DNA of 64,000 nt, taken from Pseudo-nitzschia pungens (taxonomy: Eukaryota; Bacillariophyta; Bacillariophyceae; Bacillariales; Bacillariaceae). The translations under genes were made by a program, and so were the position numbers. Positions 44,101 through 57,138 of the stretch are shown here, piece after piece. The DNA lies in assembly GCA_037355855.1 (NCBI GenBank), contig CM074760.1, positions 5,882,501 through 5,946,500 on the forward strand, in the 5' to 3' direction. Below the pieces are notes generated by a model. That model worked only from the letters and a program-made list of their open reading frames with translations. It searched no databases and was not told the origin of the DNA. The first letter of the stretch is position 1, and the number at the start of each line of letters is the position of its first letter.

Positions 44101-47100
44101 AAATTGATTTTGAGTCTGTTGATGACTCAAAGCACACCCGAAAAGGATATTGTCGCACAAATTCCTCATATTATTTCTTTCTTTGTCAATAGTGTTTCGT
44201 ATCTCGCCGTATATCCTTCTGAGCCGAATGAATATCTTGAAATCGCAACTGATTTGGTACAGATTTGTCAGACTTTGGTCGAAATTTGTTCTTGCTATCC
44301 ATCTTGTATTGATTTGACTGAGCAAATGAAAATTCCAATAGGTAACTGCCAGAGTATGCTCAAAAGGTACTCAGATTGCCTGAATAACGATGATTCAAAT
44401 CTAACTCAAGAAAATCCTGCGGAAAACACGGACGGAATGTCGTTAGGAAATTCGTCTGAAGATGAAATTGACTTTGATTATACAAGAAAAGCTCATTCTC
44501 GTAAGTGTCCTGTTGACAGCGACAACAGCCATAGCCATGTGCAGCGTGGCACTCGAGAGGTTGACAATTACAACGAAAATCGGAGGAAACGACGAAAGAC
44601 GGACTCATTTATGTTACCACCACCGAATGGTAGATGTGCAAAAAAGATCGGATCCTTATTATTGGCTTTGGCTCCATCGACCTCGAACTGTAGGCTTGTT
44701 TGCGAGTCAATACTCGGAACGCTCATCGATGCCGACCCAGAAAGTGTTAGGGGTGATTTAGACCTTCGAATGGTGGTCCCTTCCATTTCTTTTCTGAGCA
44801 AGAGAGAGGTCTTACTGAATGGCACGACACAGAAAAAGGTTCTTAATCTGGGAGGTTCTGACAATCAATCTCCGATCACAATGATGTGTCAAGTGATTGA
44901 CTTATTGAGGAATAACGCAGAACCTTCTTCTCAATTATTCATGTATGGAAATGATGATTGTGCAGAGGCCGTAGTGGAGATATCTGAACTAGATTTGAAA
45001 CTGACAGCCAAAGAAACCAATATGATAATTGATACAATGAGTAATGAAGAAGGAATGAGAGGGCGACCAATTTTAAGGGCAAGAAGAGCCAAAGCCGCTA
45101 CACTTGCTTTTGAAAACGGAAGCGATGACTTTCATCAAATATTCGACAAATCGTTTGATAACTCTTTTGTCAAAGTTGGGTTTGACGACGCAAATTTTTT
45201 CATTCGGCGACTTGCGTCCATTGCAGCGGCCACAGCATTCCGTAGGCTCGACCAACAACGAATATTGGATTACGTAAACAATAGTGTCGCAACAATTTTC
45301 AACGGTTCAAGTGCACAGGAGGTCATTCAAAAGTTTACCGATTGGTACATTACGAATGGTTTATCCAGCACCGAAGAAGAAGACAGATCGAGCATGGAGG
45401 CAAGAGACAGTTTAGAAGTGATGGAGTCGGATACGATTTTTGCAAAAGCTCTTCTTGCTGGATCAACACAGAACATGATGACGTTTCGGATGATTTTGTA
45501 TGAAATTGTGAAGATTCCAGTGTTCCGACCTGACCTTGAGTTCGTGTGCTTTCGTGCTTTAGAAAAGATAGCATGTACGAGAGGCTATTCAAGTGTGCAA
45601 GAGTTGGTAGAACTTGAAAGTGAAGCGTTGCTAGTAGTTTGGTTCCAAAAAAGGGAGACGAATACCGCCAAACAAAGTGATATATTTCCGCCAACTTTGA
45701 CATCACCTCAATCATTCTGGTATATCATGATGTACGGAAGATACAATTTTTTCTCCGAGAGTAAATATTCTCTGGATCCAAATCATGAAAGCATTTGTTT
45801 TCGGAACTGTTCCGCTCTGAATTTTGTTTGGCGCTACCGGAATTTCATTATTCCTTTAGCTCTAATGGAATCTCATGAAGTCATCAGGACCGTTGAAGAC
45901 CCAACTTCAATGATCGACCATATTGCGAAGGAAAAAGGATTTAGGGTAATTTTGGAAAATTTGGAATCCGGGGATGGTAACGATAGAGACACTATCGCCA
46001 ATTTCTTACGGCGTCACGTGGTTGATATTCAAGCATTCTCAATACTGCTAAACAATTCAGATGATGTTCTTCAGAACAAGATTGGACAAAACATTCTTCG
46101 AATTCTAGCCCAAACAATTTCACCCGAGGTAGTTGAGTCCAAAACAAAGAAAGGTTTGTCCAGAATAATTCGCCGAATTTTCTATCTTTCTGGTCATGCT
46201 CAGAGCTTCTGTGGAATCATCCCTGCTTCCAAGTTTGCATATTTTAAGGCCATCACAGATCTCGCAAACACTTCAAGTCAACTACGGAAAGTGTCAGGAG
46301 ACAGCTTTATCAATGCAGGTACAAGCCTAACCGAACTCACAATTTACACATACGATAAGCTTCTCAGATCCAAATACTCAAATCACCAATGCGATGTTTG
46401 GTCGCGTTTTGCACTGCTCGGTGAATTTCTCATGAACGAACTCAAAGTGGGCGGTGGTGAACAAATTCAGTTAGGTTTCTTCTTGCATGTACTCAACGGT
46501 ATTGTCTTAGAGCCATCACTAAAGAACATCCGACCTAAAGTTCTTGCACTAATGAAGGAGATACTGAAAGATTCTGGGCAATTGGACGAAACTGAACTAG
46601 ATTCCGAGTTAGCCCCGATCATTAATAGGATCGTGTGCGTTTGCTTTCACATTCATGAAGAAAACCAACAAACTTTCTTAAGTACGAGGTGCCAGAAGCG
46701 GAGAAATCGTGAAATTGATGTACGCAGAAGTTGCGGCTTTCAATTTTTCATCAAAAGTGATTGGAAGATACAAATTGAACAAGCAATAGAAGGCGGTACA
46801 TCTACGCGATTGCACCATGATTGTCTTGTCAATACATACGAAATTATTCAATGGGTGACCGACAATGCCGATACTGTGAGACTAGATCCCTGCGTGTTTG
46901 TTGGTCTTTGTAACACATCCGAAATTGAACATTCTGATCTTCATACCTTAACCAAGATCGATGAAAAATATGGCGCTCAAAACCTTATGCAAGGTCTCAA
47001 CTTACGTAGAGAAGGCGAAAGCTTAGGCGCCTACGTGGCTGGCTTGAAATGTCGAACAGCGATGTCAAATTTTCTCGTCTGTGAAACCAAGGGATCTCAT

Positions 47101-50100
47101 TGTAATTTTAATGGAGTGTGTGATTGGCGTGCTACCATTGATGAGCGGTTGATATGTGCAGAGCTGTGGCAAATAGCTAAGCTATTAGGAGATACCAAAC
47201 TCGAAGAAGCGACTATTTCGGATGTGAATTACATCCATAATTATCTTTGTCGCACTTCTACGACATCGCGTTCCAAAGAAGTGAGATTTGCATCAAGTCG
47301 GTGTATAGCTTTACTGAAACCACGCGTCATGATTGACGCCTTCGGCATGGACAACAGAAGGGGTTCAAGCTCTACGGATGATAATTTTCTGTTAAATTTA
47401 AGAGCAAAATCCATTGATTCTTTGGCACGATGTCTGAAGTCATCAGTAAAGGATGTTGCAATGACAGCAGTGACTGCACTCGAGGCTGTTCTGTCCGGGG
47501 ACACATTTGAAAAGGTTTGTTCTATGATTTCTAAGGAAAGTAGAACTCTAATAAAGCCTTTTGTTTCGAAGGAACGATATATCGCTGCAAAGAATTCCAT
47601 TCTTTCCGAAGAGCAGGTGAAACCCCTGATGAAAAAGATAGGTGTGGCAAACATTGATTTCAGTACAAGAATATGGTGCTGGGATAGACAGCTTTGGACT
47701 CTCGATCCTACTTGGGACGTTGGATTCGAAGATTGGATATGCCTCGTAACCACGTCAATAATCGTTTGCTGTTTCAACTTTCAGGCAAAGAAAAGCCGAA
47801 GCGAAAAGGTTCCAGAAGAATGGGGGATCCGCTTTTTTTGGAATTATCAAAGCATTGCTAAATTGGACCATGAATTTGCCTCTACCATTTTCCCTTCCGT
47901 AATTCTGACTCTTCTGTTGATGAAGGAAGGGGACGACGAAGTGAAGAACTCGATCACGCAGTCCTTTGAGATTCTGCTTTTGAGTGGAATCCGTCACCAG
48001 GACCGAGCCGTTACCACACTCAAGAGTAACTTCAAACACAAGGCGGTTTCAATTGTCATTGACACCCTAGATTTGGTACGAAGATTTACGCAGGGAAACT
48101 TTCTATCTCAGAATCACAAGCCAATCCGAACTCATCTGAAGAAGAGAACCCCTAAGAAAAAGATGAAAAGTGGTCATTATGTGGGGTCAGAACCGATCGT
48201 TTCATGGCGAGGGCTATCTTTTGGTGTCATTTTACACCTCGATGGCACCATTATAGCGGAGGCATGCATGGAAGTTCAACGATTCGCATCAGCGCTCTTC
48301 TTTCTTGATATTTTCTTCAATTCACTGTATGGGAAATCCAGTGGTTTATTCGAGCAACTCAATGACTCTGCGTCCTGCTTCGAAGTTGTCGATGCATTCA
48401 ATGGTACTCCATGTATAAGTGGAATGGATTATATCACAATATTGACAAGGTCAAACGACGAGGATCTGAGAACTAAAACAATCAAAGCTATGTCCATGAC
48501 TAGCAGATGCTACAAAGAACTTGGTGAATTTGACTTGATGCGTGCTACAGACATACAACTGTCCTCTCTAAAGTTTACCGACAACTCAAACAATATGGTT
48601 CTTGATCTCGACAGATTAAGGGGCAATACTTCATTGAACACACTTCAGATGTTGAGTTTCCAGTCGAGTCAGACCTGTGCAGCAGATAATCGATTATTTC
48701 TATCGGTGGTAGAATCCATGGATGATGTAGGGCTGGAAGGATTAATCAATACTTACATTGAGGGGGTTTTGGTACAGAACAAGGACCTAAGAGGAAATGT
48801 CAATGCTGGACTTCTCAGAGAGAAATGGTTTCAGAGCAATCTGAAGACCCAGAACTGGAACATGAGAACTAGAGGATTGTCTAACAATGCAAGGCATGGT
48901 TCCGCTTTGGTGGCTTCTTCAGGAAATCTCACAAACTATGCCTATTCCTCGAATCAAGGTTTCTTTGAGTTGATATCCGAGGCTTTGAGCTCGTTTTCTA
49001 ACTCTGACAAAAACAGTTCTAAGCTTTTTTTGAGTCGAGCGCGCTCTTGCGTGATCGATGCTCTGTCAAACTTAACTGGAGAGCAGCTATCAACTACGAG
49101 GTTCATCGAAATCGTTGACAAGTTTCGAGCTTTGAGAGATGTGGACAGTTTGGTGGACGCAGATTTCAATTTGTCGGGATTCGATTTTGATCAAGTGGAA
49201 TGGTTAGATGTTTCATTGAGAATGCGACAGATAACTTTGACAGCCCAGTTCTCTAGATATCCAGAAGATCGAAAAATCCTACCAGTCCTGAAAGAGCATC
49301 TTTGGGAAAGTTGCAATGCTGCAGTTGATAGAGGCCGTCCTCAGATTGCCGAAAATGCATTATCAGAAATACGATACTTGTTGAGTGTTTCAAACGAAAA
49401 CAATCCCTCAGATGAAATACTGCGAGTGAGATTTGAAGAAGCAAAAATAATGGAATGCCGAGGTGACTTCAACGGTGCCATTCAAAAGATCAAGCAATTG
49501 ACTCGCCATCTTCGTGATGACGAGAATTCAGGTAACTTTCACAAGAGCCTTCTTACTGACGCACTAATTTTATGCGGTTCTTGGATGACAAAATACAAGA
49601 CGCAACAGGCTAAGGTCATTCTTGACAGCTACCTCAATCCTGCTGCGGCAAGAGCTAAATCTATTTATGACGAACATCATACCAAAGCTAATGCTGATAG
49701 GGCAGCCAAAGTTTGGATAAAGCTTGGCCATGTTCTTGCTAATCTGCACGATGACTTGTTATCACGCATCCAAAGCAACGAGTGGAAGGCGACAGACTCG
49801 AGGCTTGAGCAACAGCATCAACAATATTTAGATTTGGAAGACCGTCGACGTGAGCTGAGTGCCATAATACAAAGATGCAGGAAAAGTGCCTCGCAATCTT
49901 CTGAGGAGCGAGAGGCACGGCGACAATTGGGAGAGATAGAAAAGCTGGAAAAGGAGTACCGTGAAATGAATAAGGAGCGCGAGGGAATTAAAACCTCGAT
50001 TCCATTTTATCTGAACCATGCACTTCAGGCTTTCTTGTCAGCACTCTCAATGGCAGGCACAAGTGCAAACGATTTATCAAGTCATGTGTCTCGTATGATA

Positions 50101-52005
50101 TCGTTGTGGTTTTCATCTCAAACTAAGGTTGGGATTGGTACAAATACAAACAAATTAATTGAAGATGAATTGTGCCACGTCCCATCGTTCCGATTCGTTG
50201 CACTAACAAATCAGTTACTTTCTCGAATAGATTTAAATGAAGCTAAGGAGGGCCAAAAGTTCCAGAAAGCATTGCGGAATCTCATTTTCAGGATGTGCCA
50301 TGATCATCCCTACCACTGCATAGCCCCACTCATCGCACTGACGAACGGCGAAATAGATACAAAAATTCAAGGAGCTCGACTAATTGTTGACAATCTTGGA
50401 AAAAATGGAACAGGTTACATTAGGGATTTGCTCAAAAGCTATATCGTTCTAACATCTGCTTACAACGAGCTTGCCCATGCATCAACAAAGAAGTTTGAAG
50501 AATCCAGACAAAGGAAGAAACAAAAAATCAAATTCTCCGAATTGTCTCGGTGCTTTGCGCGAAAAACTCTTGATCGCTGCCTGGAGAGACTCTCATGCGT
50601 CCCAACCATAGTTACTTCTCCACCAATGCTTCGACCCGGAAAAGATTATGGAAGTGGTAAAGAAGATCCAATCGGAGGAGAGAGGATCGCAGGATTTGAA
50701 TCTGATTTCGCCATCACAGAATCAGGAATAAACAGACCCAAAATTGTAATGTGCATTGGTACTCGAGGTGGATCGTTTCGGCAGCTCGTCAAGGGGGAAG
50801 ACGACATACGACAAGATGCCATTATGAGTCAAGTTTTCACATACGTCAACACCTTGATGAAAAGAAGAATCAATTCCAACGAGGACACAAACTGCACGAA
50901 AGGTGTCGCCAAACGGAATCGTCACAAATTGCAAATGATCACGTACAATATCTTACCTTTGAGTCCGTCTAGCGGGGTGAGTCTATAACGGATAGGATTC
51001 ATTTTCCCTTGAACAATTCTCACGTAAAATTTACAATTGTTTTGCAGGTTCTAGAGTGGGTTGAAGGAACTCAGCCCATGACATCTTTCTTGAACGATCA
51101 GTTTGGGCGGGTTGGGTCGCATTCTAGGTATTTTCCAGAAGAATGGAGTGGCGATCAATGCCGTTTAACCCTACAGCAATGCGGAAACAACAGGGACGAG
51201 AAAAGAAAGGTTTACGACGAAATATGCATTCGATACTCTCCATCGTTTCGCTTCTTCTTCCTCGAACGATTTGGAAATTGCATGGAGTCGTGGCACATCG
51301 CGAAGATGAATTTTACTCGTTCCGTCGCTGTAAATAGTATTGTGGGTCACATCCTTGGTATTGGTGACCGCCACCTCGGCAACATACTCATTGACCAAGG
51401 AACAGGTGAAGTGGTACACATCGATTTCGGATTTGTTTTCGAACAAGGGAAGGTAAGGACAGAGACATTTCTCGTCGTTTCGTTTCTGGAGGTTCTTAGG
51501 TTTCGGTTCTAGCTCATCTATTCCCTATTGTTGTGCTATAAAGCTCCTACCGATTCCAGAATGTGTCCCGTTTCGCTTGACAAGAAATATAATTGACGGA
51601 ATGGGGCCATGCGGAATCGATGGCTTGTTTGTCAATGTTGCAGAAGAAACAATGTCAGTGCTTCGCAACCATGACAAAGAATTACTCGCCATTTTATCTG
51701 CAGTCGTTGCTGATCCCATGTACAAATGGAACATAAAATCATCTGTCGCTCGACGGCGCCAACTAGACGAGGAGAAGGACCGTAACGATAGTATGAATGA
51801 CAGCGCCATAGATTCATCTGGTGCCGACAGGCCCCAGAATACAGCAAAGATAATGAACAAAATCAAAGAGAAATTACAAGGGTACGAAGATTCTACATCT
51901 GGCGAGCAGCAAGGCGTTGAAGGTCAAGTTCAGTTCTTAATAAACTCTGCTCGTGATCCAAACAATTTGTGCAGTTTGTTTGCTGGCTGGGCCCCATGGG
52001 ATTAA
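41151..52005 (+). CDS. ATM: ATM/Tel1-type PI3K-like protein kinase
   Basis: Exons 41151-42103, 42246-50976, 51048-51452 and 51544-52005 sum to 10551 nt, 3516 aa; exon 2 alone is 8731 nt. ATM kinases sense DNA double-strand breaks and phosphorylate SQ/TQ sites. A TAN-like start (LTIPKRRVAALDLEKRL) is followed by long helical-repeat text and a basic nuclear-signal-like RRKRRKTD near residue 1096. A FAT region with a coiled segment lies near 2770-2830 (nt 49800-49990). The kinase begins with IVMCIGTRGGSFRQLVKG and DDIRQDA near 3165-3180, the catalytic loop GIGDRHLGNIL near 3332, and VHIDFGFVFEQGK. ECVPFRLTRNIIDGMG and the FATC end DPNNLCSLFAGWAPWD match ATM rather than ATR or TOR. It is longer than human ATM (about 3050 aa). 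Confidence 0.95.
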
Positions 52006-52541
52006 GCGAGTATTATGGGTTCCTTCATTCATTTTATCAATTTTAATGACTGAAAATTACTTTAGACTTTTTCCCATGATAATTCAAGTTTTTCACTCGC
52101 TCAAAATCGTACCAGTCTCCAATTAGTTGATGAGTTCTTCTGAGTAATGAAAATCGCACTGACATGGTGCAGCTAGTTCTAGCTGATCCCTTCAGCGAGC
52201 CGAGTCTGGAATGGTTTCAAACACAACAATCTCAATCTATTGCAGGAGGTATTCTGACCAATACCAAGCAACCCGGTATCCAAATTGCAGAGTGTATCAA
52301 TTCTACAAAACACTTTGTCCATTTCTGTTTGTGCGGGTGACAAACATTTCAATAGCCGCGAAATGTTCGGAGAAGTCGGATTCATATCCACATTAAGTTC
52401 TCCTTGGTCTCCTTGTCGTTGCTGTATGTTACTTCGATCTCTTCACTTGCTGCATTTTCGATCTGGTAGTCCATCGAATTCACACGGCTATCAATTTGGG
52501 CGAATCATTGAAAGCAAACGGTAAGATGAGATCGTTTCAGG
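52006..52541. other. convergent 3' spacer
   Basis: 536 bp between the ATM stop and the ankyrin protein stop. No supported gene. Confidence 0.35.
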
Positions 52542-53417
52542 TCAAAAACGAAAGAAGTTGGTTCGATGCAACATTTGATCTAGGAAAATATAGTGATTGA
52601 GCGGAATCGATCCGCAACAAACGCACCTCTCAGCTGAAATCTTCTCGTGCAATGTACTAGGGATGACCCCATCAGACCGGTTCCGACGGTGTTTCATTTG
52701 TCTCTTTTTGTTGACCTCGTCTCTACAAAGGTTGAGTAACGCAAGCGTGGAGTTCCTATTGTTGTGTTTCAATCTCCTTGCAATATCTTCGGCGAGAGAC
52801 CCCTGGGCATTGCGAAATAACACAGCTTTGGGATAAGCCTTGAGCAAGTGTTCAATCACGATCGAGGGAGCTCCCGAAAAACAAGCCAAATGGATCGGTA
52901 AATTACCGAGCTCATCTGGAACCTTGCAAACATTGCGATCTGTTGCCAATAAAAGATCGATTGATTCCTTGGGTGCGTGCCACGTGCAAGCAACATGAAG
53001 TGGAAGCTTTCCGCCGGGCATAAACTTCAAACTGACGGCGGATGGGGAGAGCGTTATCAATTTCTGCAATATTTCTTTTGGAGGAAGATTTTCACACGCC
53101 ATGTGGAGAGGGGTGAAACCCGCCGTAGCTGTGAACCCGCCGCGCGTGGGTATCCTGAGATTCAACCTCGCTTCGTTTGGATTCGACTCCAGACGCTGCG
53201 CAACCAACTCCCACTTTTGGCACCGAATCAAAGTAGGCAAATCATACCTCTTTGCCGCATCCGTATTTGTCCCATCGTTTGCTCGTGGCTTCCCAAATAC
53301 ACCTCGTCTATCAACGCCAACGATCCAACGGCAACAAAACACAGTTCGTGTTAATAATAATAATAATAATAATGCACAAAAGGATGACTGCGCGAGAAAA
53401 AGAAAACAGAAAGGCAT
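52542..53417 (-). CDS. ankyrin-repeat protein B
   Basis: 291 aa from the ATG at 53417; the frame extends upstream only with a GTG. A hydrophobic start (FCFLFLAQSSFCALLLLLLL) contains a Leu run coded by an (ATT)n/(TTA)n microsatellite and may be a signal anchor, or the true start may be downstream. Ankyrin units follow: GFTPLHMACENLPPKEIL, GKLPLHVACTWHAPKESI, GNLPIHLACFSGAPSIVI and then HLLKAYPKAVLFRNAQG. This LHxAC...YPxA style is common in diatom ankyrin proteins. A Lys/Arg-rich C-terminus ends in NFFRF. It starts 42 bp after the stop of ankyrin protein A on the same strand; a protein-binding role is all that can be inferred. Confidence 0.65.
   Translation of the reverse strand: MPFCFLFLAQSSFCALLLLLLLTRTVFCCRWIVGVDRRGVFGKPRANDGTNTDAAKRYDLPTLIRCQKWELVAQRLESNPNEARLNLRIPTRGGFTATAGFTPLHMACENLPPKEILQKLITLSPSAVSLKFMPGGKLPLHVACTWHAPKESIDLLLATDRNVCKVPDELGNLPIHLACFSGAPSIVIEHLLKAYPKAVLFRNAQGSLAEDIARRLKHNNRNSTLALLNLCRDEVNKKRQMKHRRNRSDGVIPSTLHEKISAERCVCCGSIPLNHYIFLDQMLHRTNFFRF
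53351..53373. repeat. (AAT)n microsatellite coding a Leu run
   Basis: Seven or so trinucleotide units inside the proposed signal anchor of ankyrin protein B, read as TTA Leu codons on the minus strand. Confidence 0.85.
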
Positions 53418-53458
53418 CAATAGTGGACCTCCACACCAATAATAATACTCTGCATCAC

Positions 53459-55370
53459 TCACTCATCCCGAAACAGGTTGTCTTCCTCGTCCTCTCCAAA
53501 CTCATCCGAATCGTCCATGCTATCCACGGTTTCGTCGATATCTACAATGTTGTGCCGATTATCTCCCGGCGATCTCCGTGGCTGTTGGAAGAGAACTCCT
53601 TCGGGTCGGGTCCAATACGAGTGGTGTTTTCGCAGTGCGCGGACCAACACGGCCTGGTGGGGTCTGCCGTTTTCGCCGGCCATGCACAGCGCTTCCTCGA
53701 GCGGGGATCGTTCCCATCGGTTCTTTCCATAGGTGGCATCCGGATAGCTCCTGAGCATCGAGACCGCCACGTCGGAGTGCGCGATTCCCCAGTGGGCGCA
53801 GAGATGGAGGGGAAGGCACCCGTCTTTCGTTCTGTGCTTTGCGGCGTCCGGATAGGCCCGAATCAGGGTCGATACGACCCGGGGTGTCGCGCGGCCCGCC
53901 GCGGCCCAGTGCAGGGGCAGTCGGCTTCCCTCGGAAGTCATCTTGACGGCTCGCGGGAAATTGTCCAGGAGCGCGTCGATGACTTTTACGGCCCACTCTT
54001 CCCGCTCCGCCGACACGAAGATGTTGTTTCCCATGCAAACGGATTGGACTTGTTGTTGTTGCTGCTGCTGTTGTTGCTGTTGCGATTCTCCTTCTCCTTG
54101 TTGCAAATTGCGCTCGTTCTGATAGTCGGATTGGATCCCCGCAAACTTTTCTTCGGCGATGGCAACCGACATGGTCGTGCGCACCGTATCGGTGGTCGCT
54201 TCCGAAAGCGATCGCTGGGTTTGCAAAATGGGTTGCGGCCTCGAGAGCCGGGAATCACCCCCGGACGACGACGACGGCAGCGCCGACGACAGCGACGCGG
54301 TAGAAAACGTCGTCGAGTTCGAGGTCGCGGGCGACAACGACTGCTGGGCGGCGGCGAGGTACTCGTCGTCGTCCACCGCGGCGGAAGCCGTTTCTTTGCT
54401 GCCCGCCGAGGGACCCGCGCACGAAGCAAAGGCAACCAGATGCAGGGGCATGCATCCGTGGCGGGTTTCTCTCTCCCCGCAGGCACCGGGATTGACCTCG
54501 ATCAGAGACAGAATCAATCGGCAGAGCTCGACGAATGGATCTTCTTCCATCGTCCTGGAATTGTAGCACTTGACCATGCTGGCGCTTGCGGCTCGAAGCT
54601 ATTGCGGTTTCGTCCAACCAAGATCGAGCGAGCAAGGAGAAAAACAGGAGCATCACATACATCAGAAACAGGGATTTCAGCCAACGTTATGAAACGTTGG
54701 CACTGGGAAACGGCAATTCGCGTTCTATACCATCGATCGATTCATTTTCCTTTTTTTCACATTTGCTCATTTCATTTTTCGTTTCGTTTCGTTTCGTTTC
54801 GTTTCGTTTCGTTTCGTTTCATTTCATTTTTCGTTTCGTTTCGTTCGAACGGTCACTACACAATCCAATCCAATCCAATCCAATCCAATCCAATCTCACC
54901 TTCAAACACGCGTGATGCAGCGCCAGTCTCTTGACCGATTCCGATCCGTCCGCACCTCCTGCAACGGACCGAGACGATGCCTGGATCGGAATCGTCGCCC
55001 ATGTTTTGACCTCGCGCGGGTGGCGCCTGGCACGTTCCCGTGCGCGCTGGTAGTTTCCGGCCTCGATGTAGAGCAAGAGAGGAGGCAGGGTGTTCTTCTT
55101 TCCGCCGCCGCTGCCGCTGCTTCCCTTCTGGATCACCTGGCTCGTGCCGTTGCCACTCGGACCGCCGGAGCCCAGGGGATGCATGGGAATCTCTCCCAGT
55201 CGCTTCTCCGGTATTTCGCTCGGGAAATACGAGGGGGTGGTGCTCGTGGAAGTGGCGGTAGCCGGGCTCTCGATGTTGTTCGGATCACTGTTCGGCGGAA
55301 GGTTGTCGTTTTCTCTTTCTCGCTTCCATTCCGCCGAACTCTTTTTCATCATCCTTCCGAATCCGCGCAT
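53459..55370 (-). CDS. ankyrin-repeat protein A with polyQ, two exons
   Basis: Exons 55370-54900 and 54598-53459, phase 0, 536 aa. Exon 1 is Ser/Thr/Gly/Pro-rich and ends in an ankyrin start, KRLALHHACLK; exon 2 continues LRAASASMVKCYNSRTMEED. Ankyrin units in exon 2 include CMPLHLVAFASCAG, RLPLHWAAAGRATPRVV, IRAYPDAAKHRTKDG and CLPLHLCAHWGIAHSDV. A Ser-rich linker and an 11-residue glutamine run near residue 340 separate them. The C-terminus is acidic (DDSDEFGEDEED). A scaffold role is inferred. The intron (54899-54599) is mostly microsatellite. The gene is GC-rich, unlike ankyrin protein B next to it. Confidence 0.75.
54050..54083. repeat. CAA/CAG polyglutamine tract
   Basis: Mixed CAA and CAG codons (seen as ttg/ctg on the plus strand) encode the Gln run in ankyrin protein A. 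Mixed codons suggest some age or selection against slippage. Confidence 0.85.
54781..54895. repeat. two pentanucleotide microsatellites in one intron
   Basis: (GTTTC)8 at 54781-54820 and about seven CAATC units at 54861-54895, both inside the ankyrin protein A intron. The second array ends directly at the splice donor. Confidence 0.9.
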
Positions 55371-56640
55371 CCATTCGGTTCCCGCTGCGAGGCACTCGGT
55401 TCGTCACTCTGCGAAACACAATCAAAACAAATAATAGAAGTTATACGAAGCAATGGAGATTCTCGGAACGAGACGGAACGGAACGACGACAACGGGGTAC
55501 TGTCGGTCTTTCTTCGAATGGACAACCGCGGTGTCGGTATTTTTTGGTGTTTCGTAGCTAAGATAAGGTTACCGAAAGAGGAAACTATGATCCTCTAAAC
55601 CTTATCTATCTATGATGGCAGACGACTCACTCGAGGCACAGAACCGGAAGAGTAATTCTGGTCGTCGACACATACTAAAAATGACGGTTACGGACTGATA
55701 GTAAGTAAGATTACTGTGATAGCCGCTGTTCGCAACTTTTCGCCCGGCATCTAGTTCGCACAACGCAGTTTCCTCGCGAAGTTTACTCGTACTTGAGTGC
55801 CAGCGGTAAACCTCATGTATTACTGTACTTCGTATTTTCCAGCGAGAGGGGAAAACCTCCCGGCGAGCTTTTCGTTCCGTACCGTTCCTCGTGCACCCGG
55901 TACTCGAAGGACGATCGCGGGCGCGGTTCGTCACCCGTGTGACTTCCGATCCACGAGCCACGACAGGAACCGGTCCGTATCAGTTTCAGTCTTAAAAAGA
56001 GAAACCCAAAATTTCAAAAGTCGAATGGATCAGACACGACTGACTCGCCGCAGCTTCCACTTTGTTCGACTCGACTCGTTCGAGCGCAGAAATTAGATTT
56101 GTGATCATTCATTATACCTACCGTACTACCAGTATCTACTTTCAATATGTTTGGTAGCTAGGCTCATTGAATTAGTAAGCGGTAAATTGTTGAGCAGGTG
56201 CAGTGCGAAAAGCTCCACACGCCTCGCCTCCAAACGTCCTCGAGACTCAGCTTTTCCTCCACCAGTATTCCTATTGTTTGATCTCTACGTTATTGCTAGT
56301 TTAAGGTACGACTTGACGATGGTGGTCGATGGAACCGGAATGCAGACCACGAGGAATAGAAACAAACACCGGATGCAATAACAACACTTCGTAATAGTGT
56401 GGTTCGGTTCAATGCGGGAGAGCCCGTCGATGCGGTCGGGGACCGCTGCGAGCTCGTTGCGCGGCACCAGGATGTGTCGGTAGAACGTCTCGATGGGAAC
56501 CGATGGATGGACGGGCTTCGTTCCCTCGTCGATTGCGGATTTGTAATCCAACCGCGACCTTTTCTGACGCTTCCCTTCTTTCCACACAATCGTTTTTGCA
56601 CTTCCGAAGGTAAGGTATCAGTATATAACAACACAGCAAG
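55371..56640. promoter_or_regulatory. divergent spacer upstream of RPS11
   Basis: 1270 bp between ankyrin protein A (-) and RPS11 (+). ATAAGGTTAC lies at 55563-55572 and AGTAAGATTAC near 55702. A GC-richer stretch at 56400-56600 ends in a pyrimidine-rich part before the RPS11 ATG and may be its leader. Tatataac occurs about 20 bp before the ATG. No convincing ORF. Confidence 0.4.
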
Positions 56641-57138
56641 ATGGCCCGAATTGCTAAGGACTACGTCGAGTGCGATCAGCACGAAAAGGCATACCAAAAG
56701 CAGGATGCCGTTTTCGTCGCCCGCAAGCGCGCCGTTGGAAACGCCCGCCAAAAGCCCATGCGCTTCGTCAAGAACGTCGGTCTCGGAATCAAGACCCCCG
56801 ACGCCGCCATCGAGGGATCCTTCGTGGACAAGAAGTGCCCCTTCACCGGAAATGTTTCCATCCGGGGACGAATCCTCAAGGGACAGGTCATCTCCACCAA
56901 GATGAAGCGAACAATCATCGTGCGACGAGACTACCTTCACTACATCCGAAAGTACCGTCGTTTCGAAAAGAGACACAAGAACGTCGCTGCCCACTGCAGT
57001 CCCGCCTTCCCCGTCAAGGAAGGAGATATTGTCACTGTTGGTCAGTGCCGCCCTCTTTCCAAGACCGTCCGATTCAATGTTGTCGCCCACCAATCCGAAC
57101 GTGCCAAGACCGGAAAGAAGACCTTCCGTGTTTTCTAA
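56641..57138 (+). CDS. RPS11: 40S ribosomal protein S11 (uS17)
   Basis: 165 aa, single exon. A component of the small ribosomal subunit that binds 18S rRNA. The signature stretch reads [17 protein letters not shown], followed by [36 protein letters not shown], and [20 protein letters not shown]. The start [17 protein letters not shown] corresponds to the eukaryote-specific N-terminal extension. The gene is GC-rich and its codon choice is strongly C-ending, as expected for a highly expressed protein. A long opposite-strand open frame across it is a shadow. Confidence 0.97.
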   Translation: MARIAKDYVECDQHEKAYQKQDAVFVARKRAVGNARQKPMRFVKNVGLGIKTPDAAIEGSFVDKKCPFTGNVSIRGRILKGQVISTKMKRTIIVRRDYLHYIRKYRRFEKRHKNVAAHCSPAFPVKEGDIVTVGQCRPLSKTVRFNVVAHQSERAKTGKKTFRVF

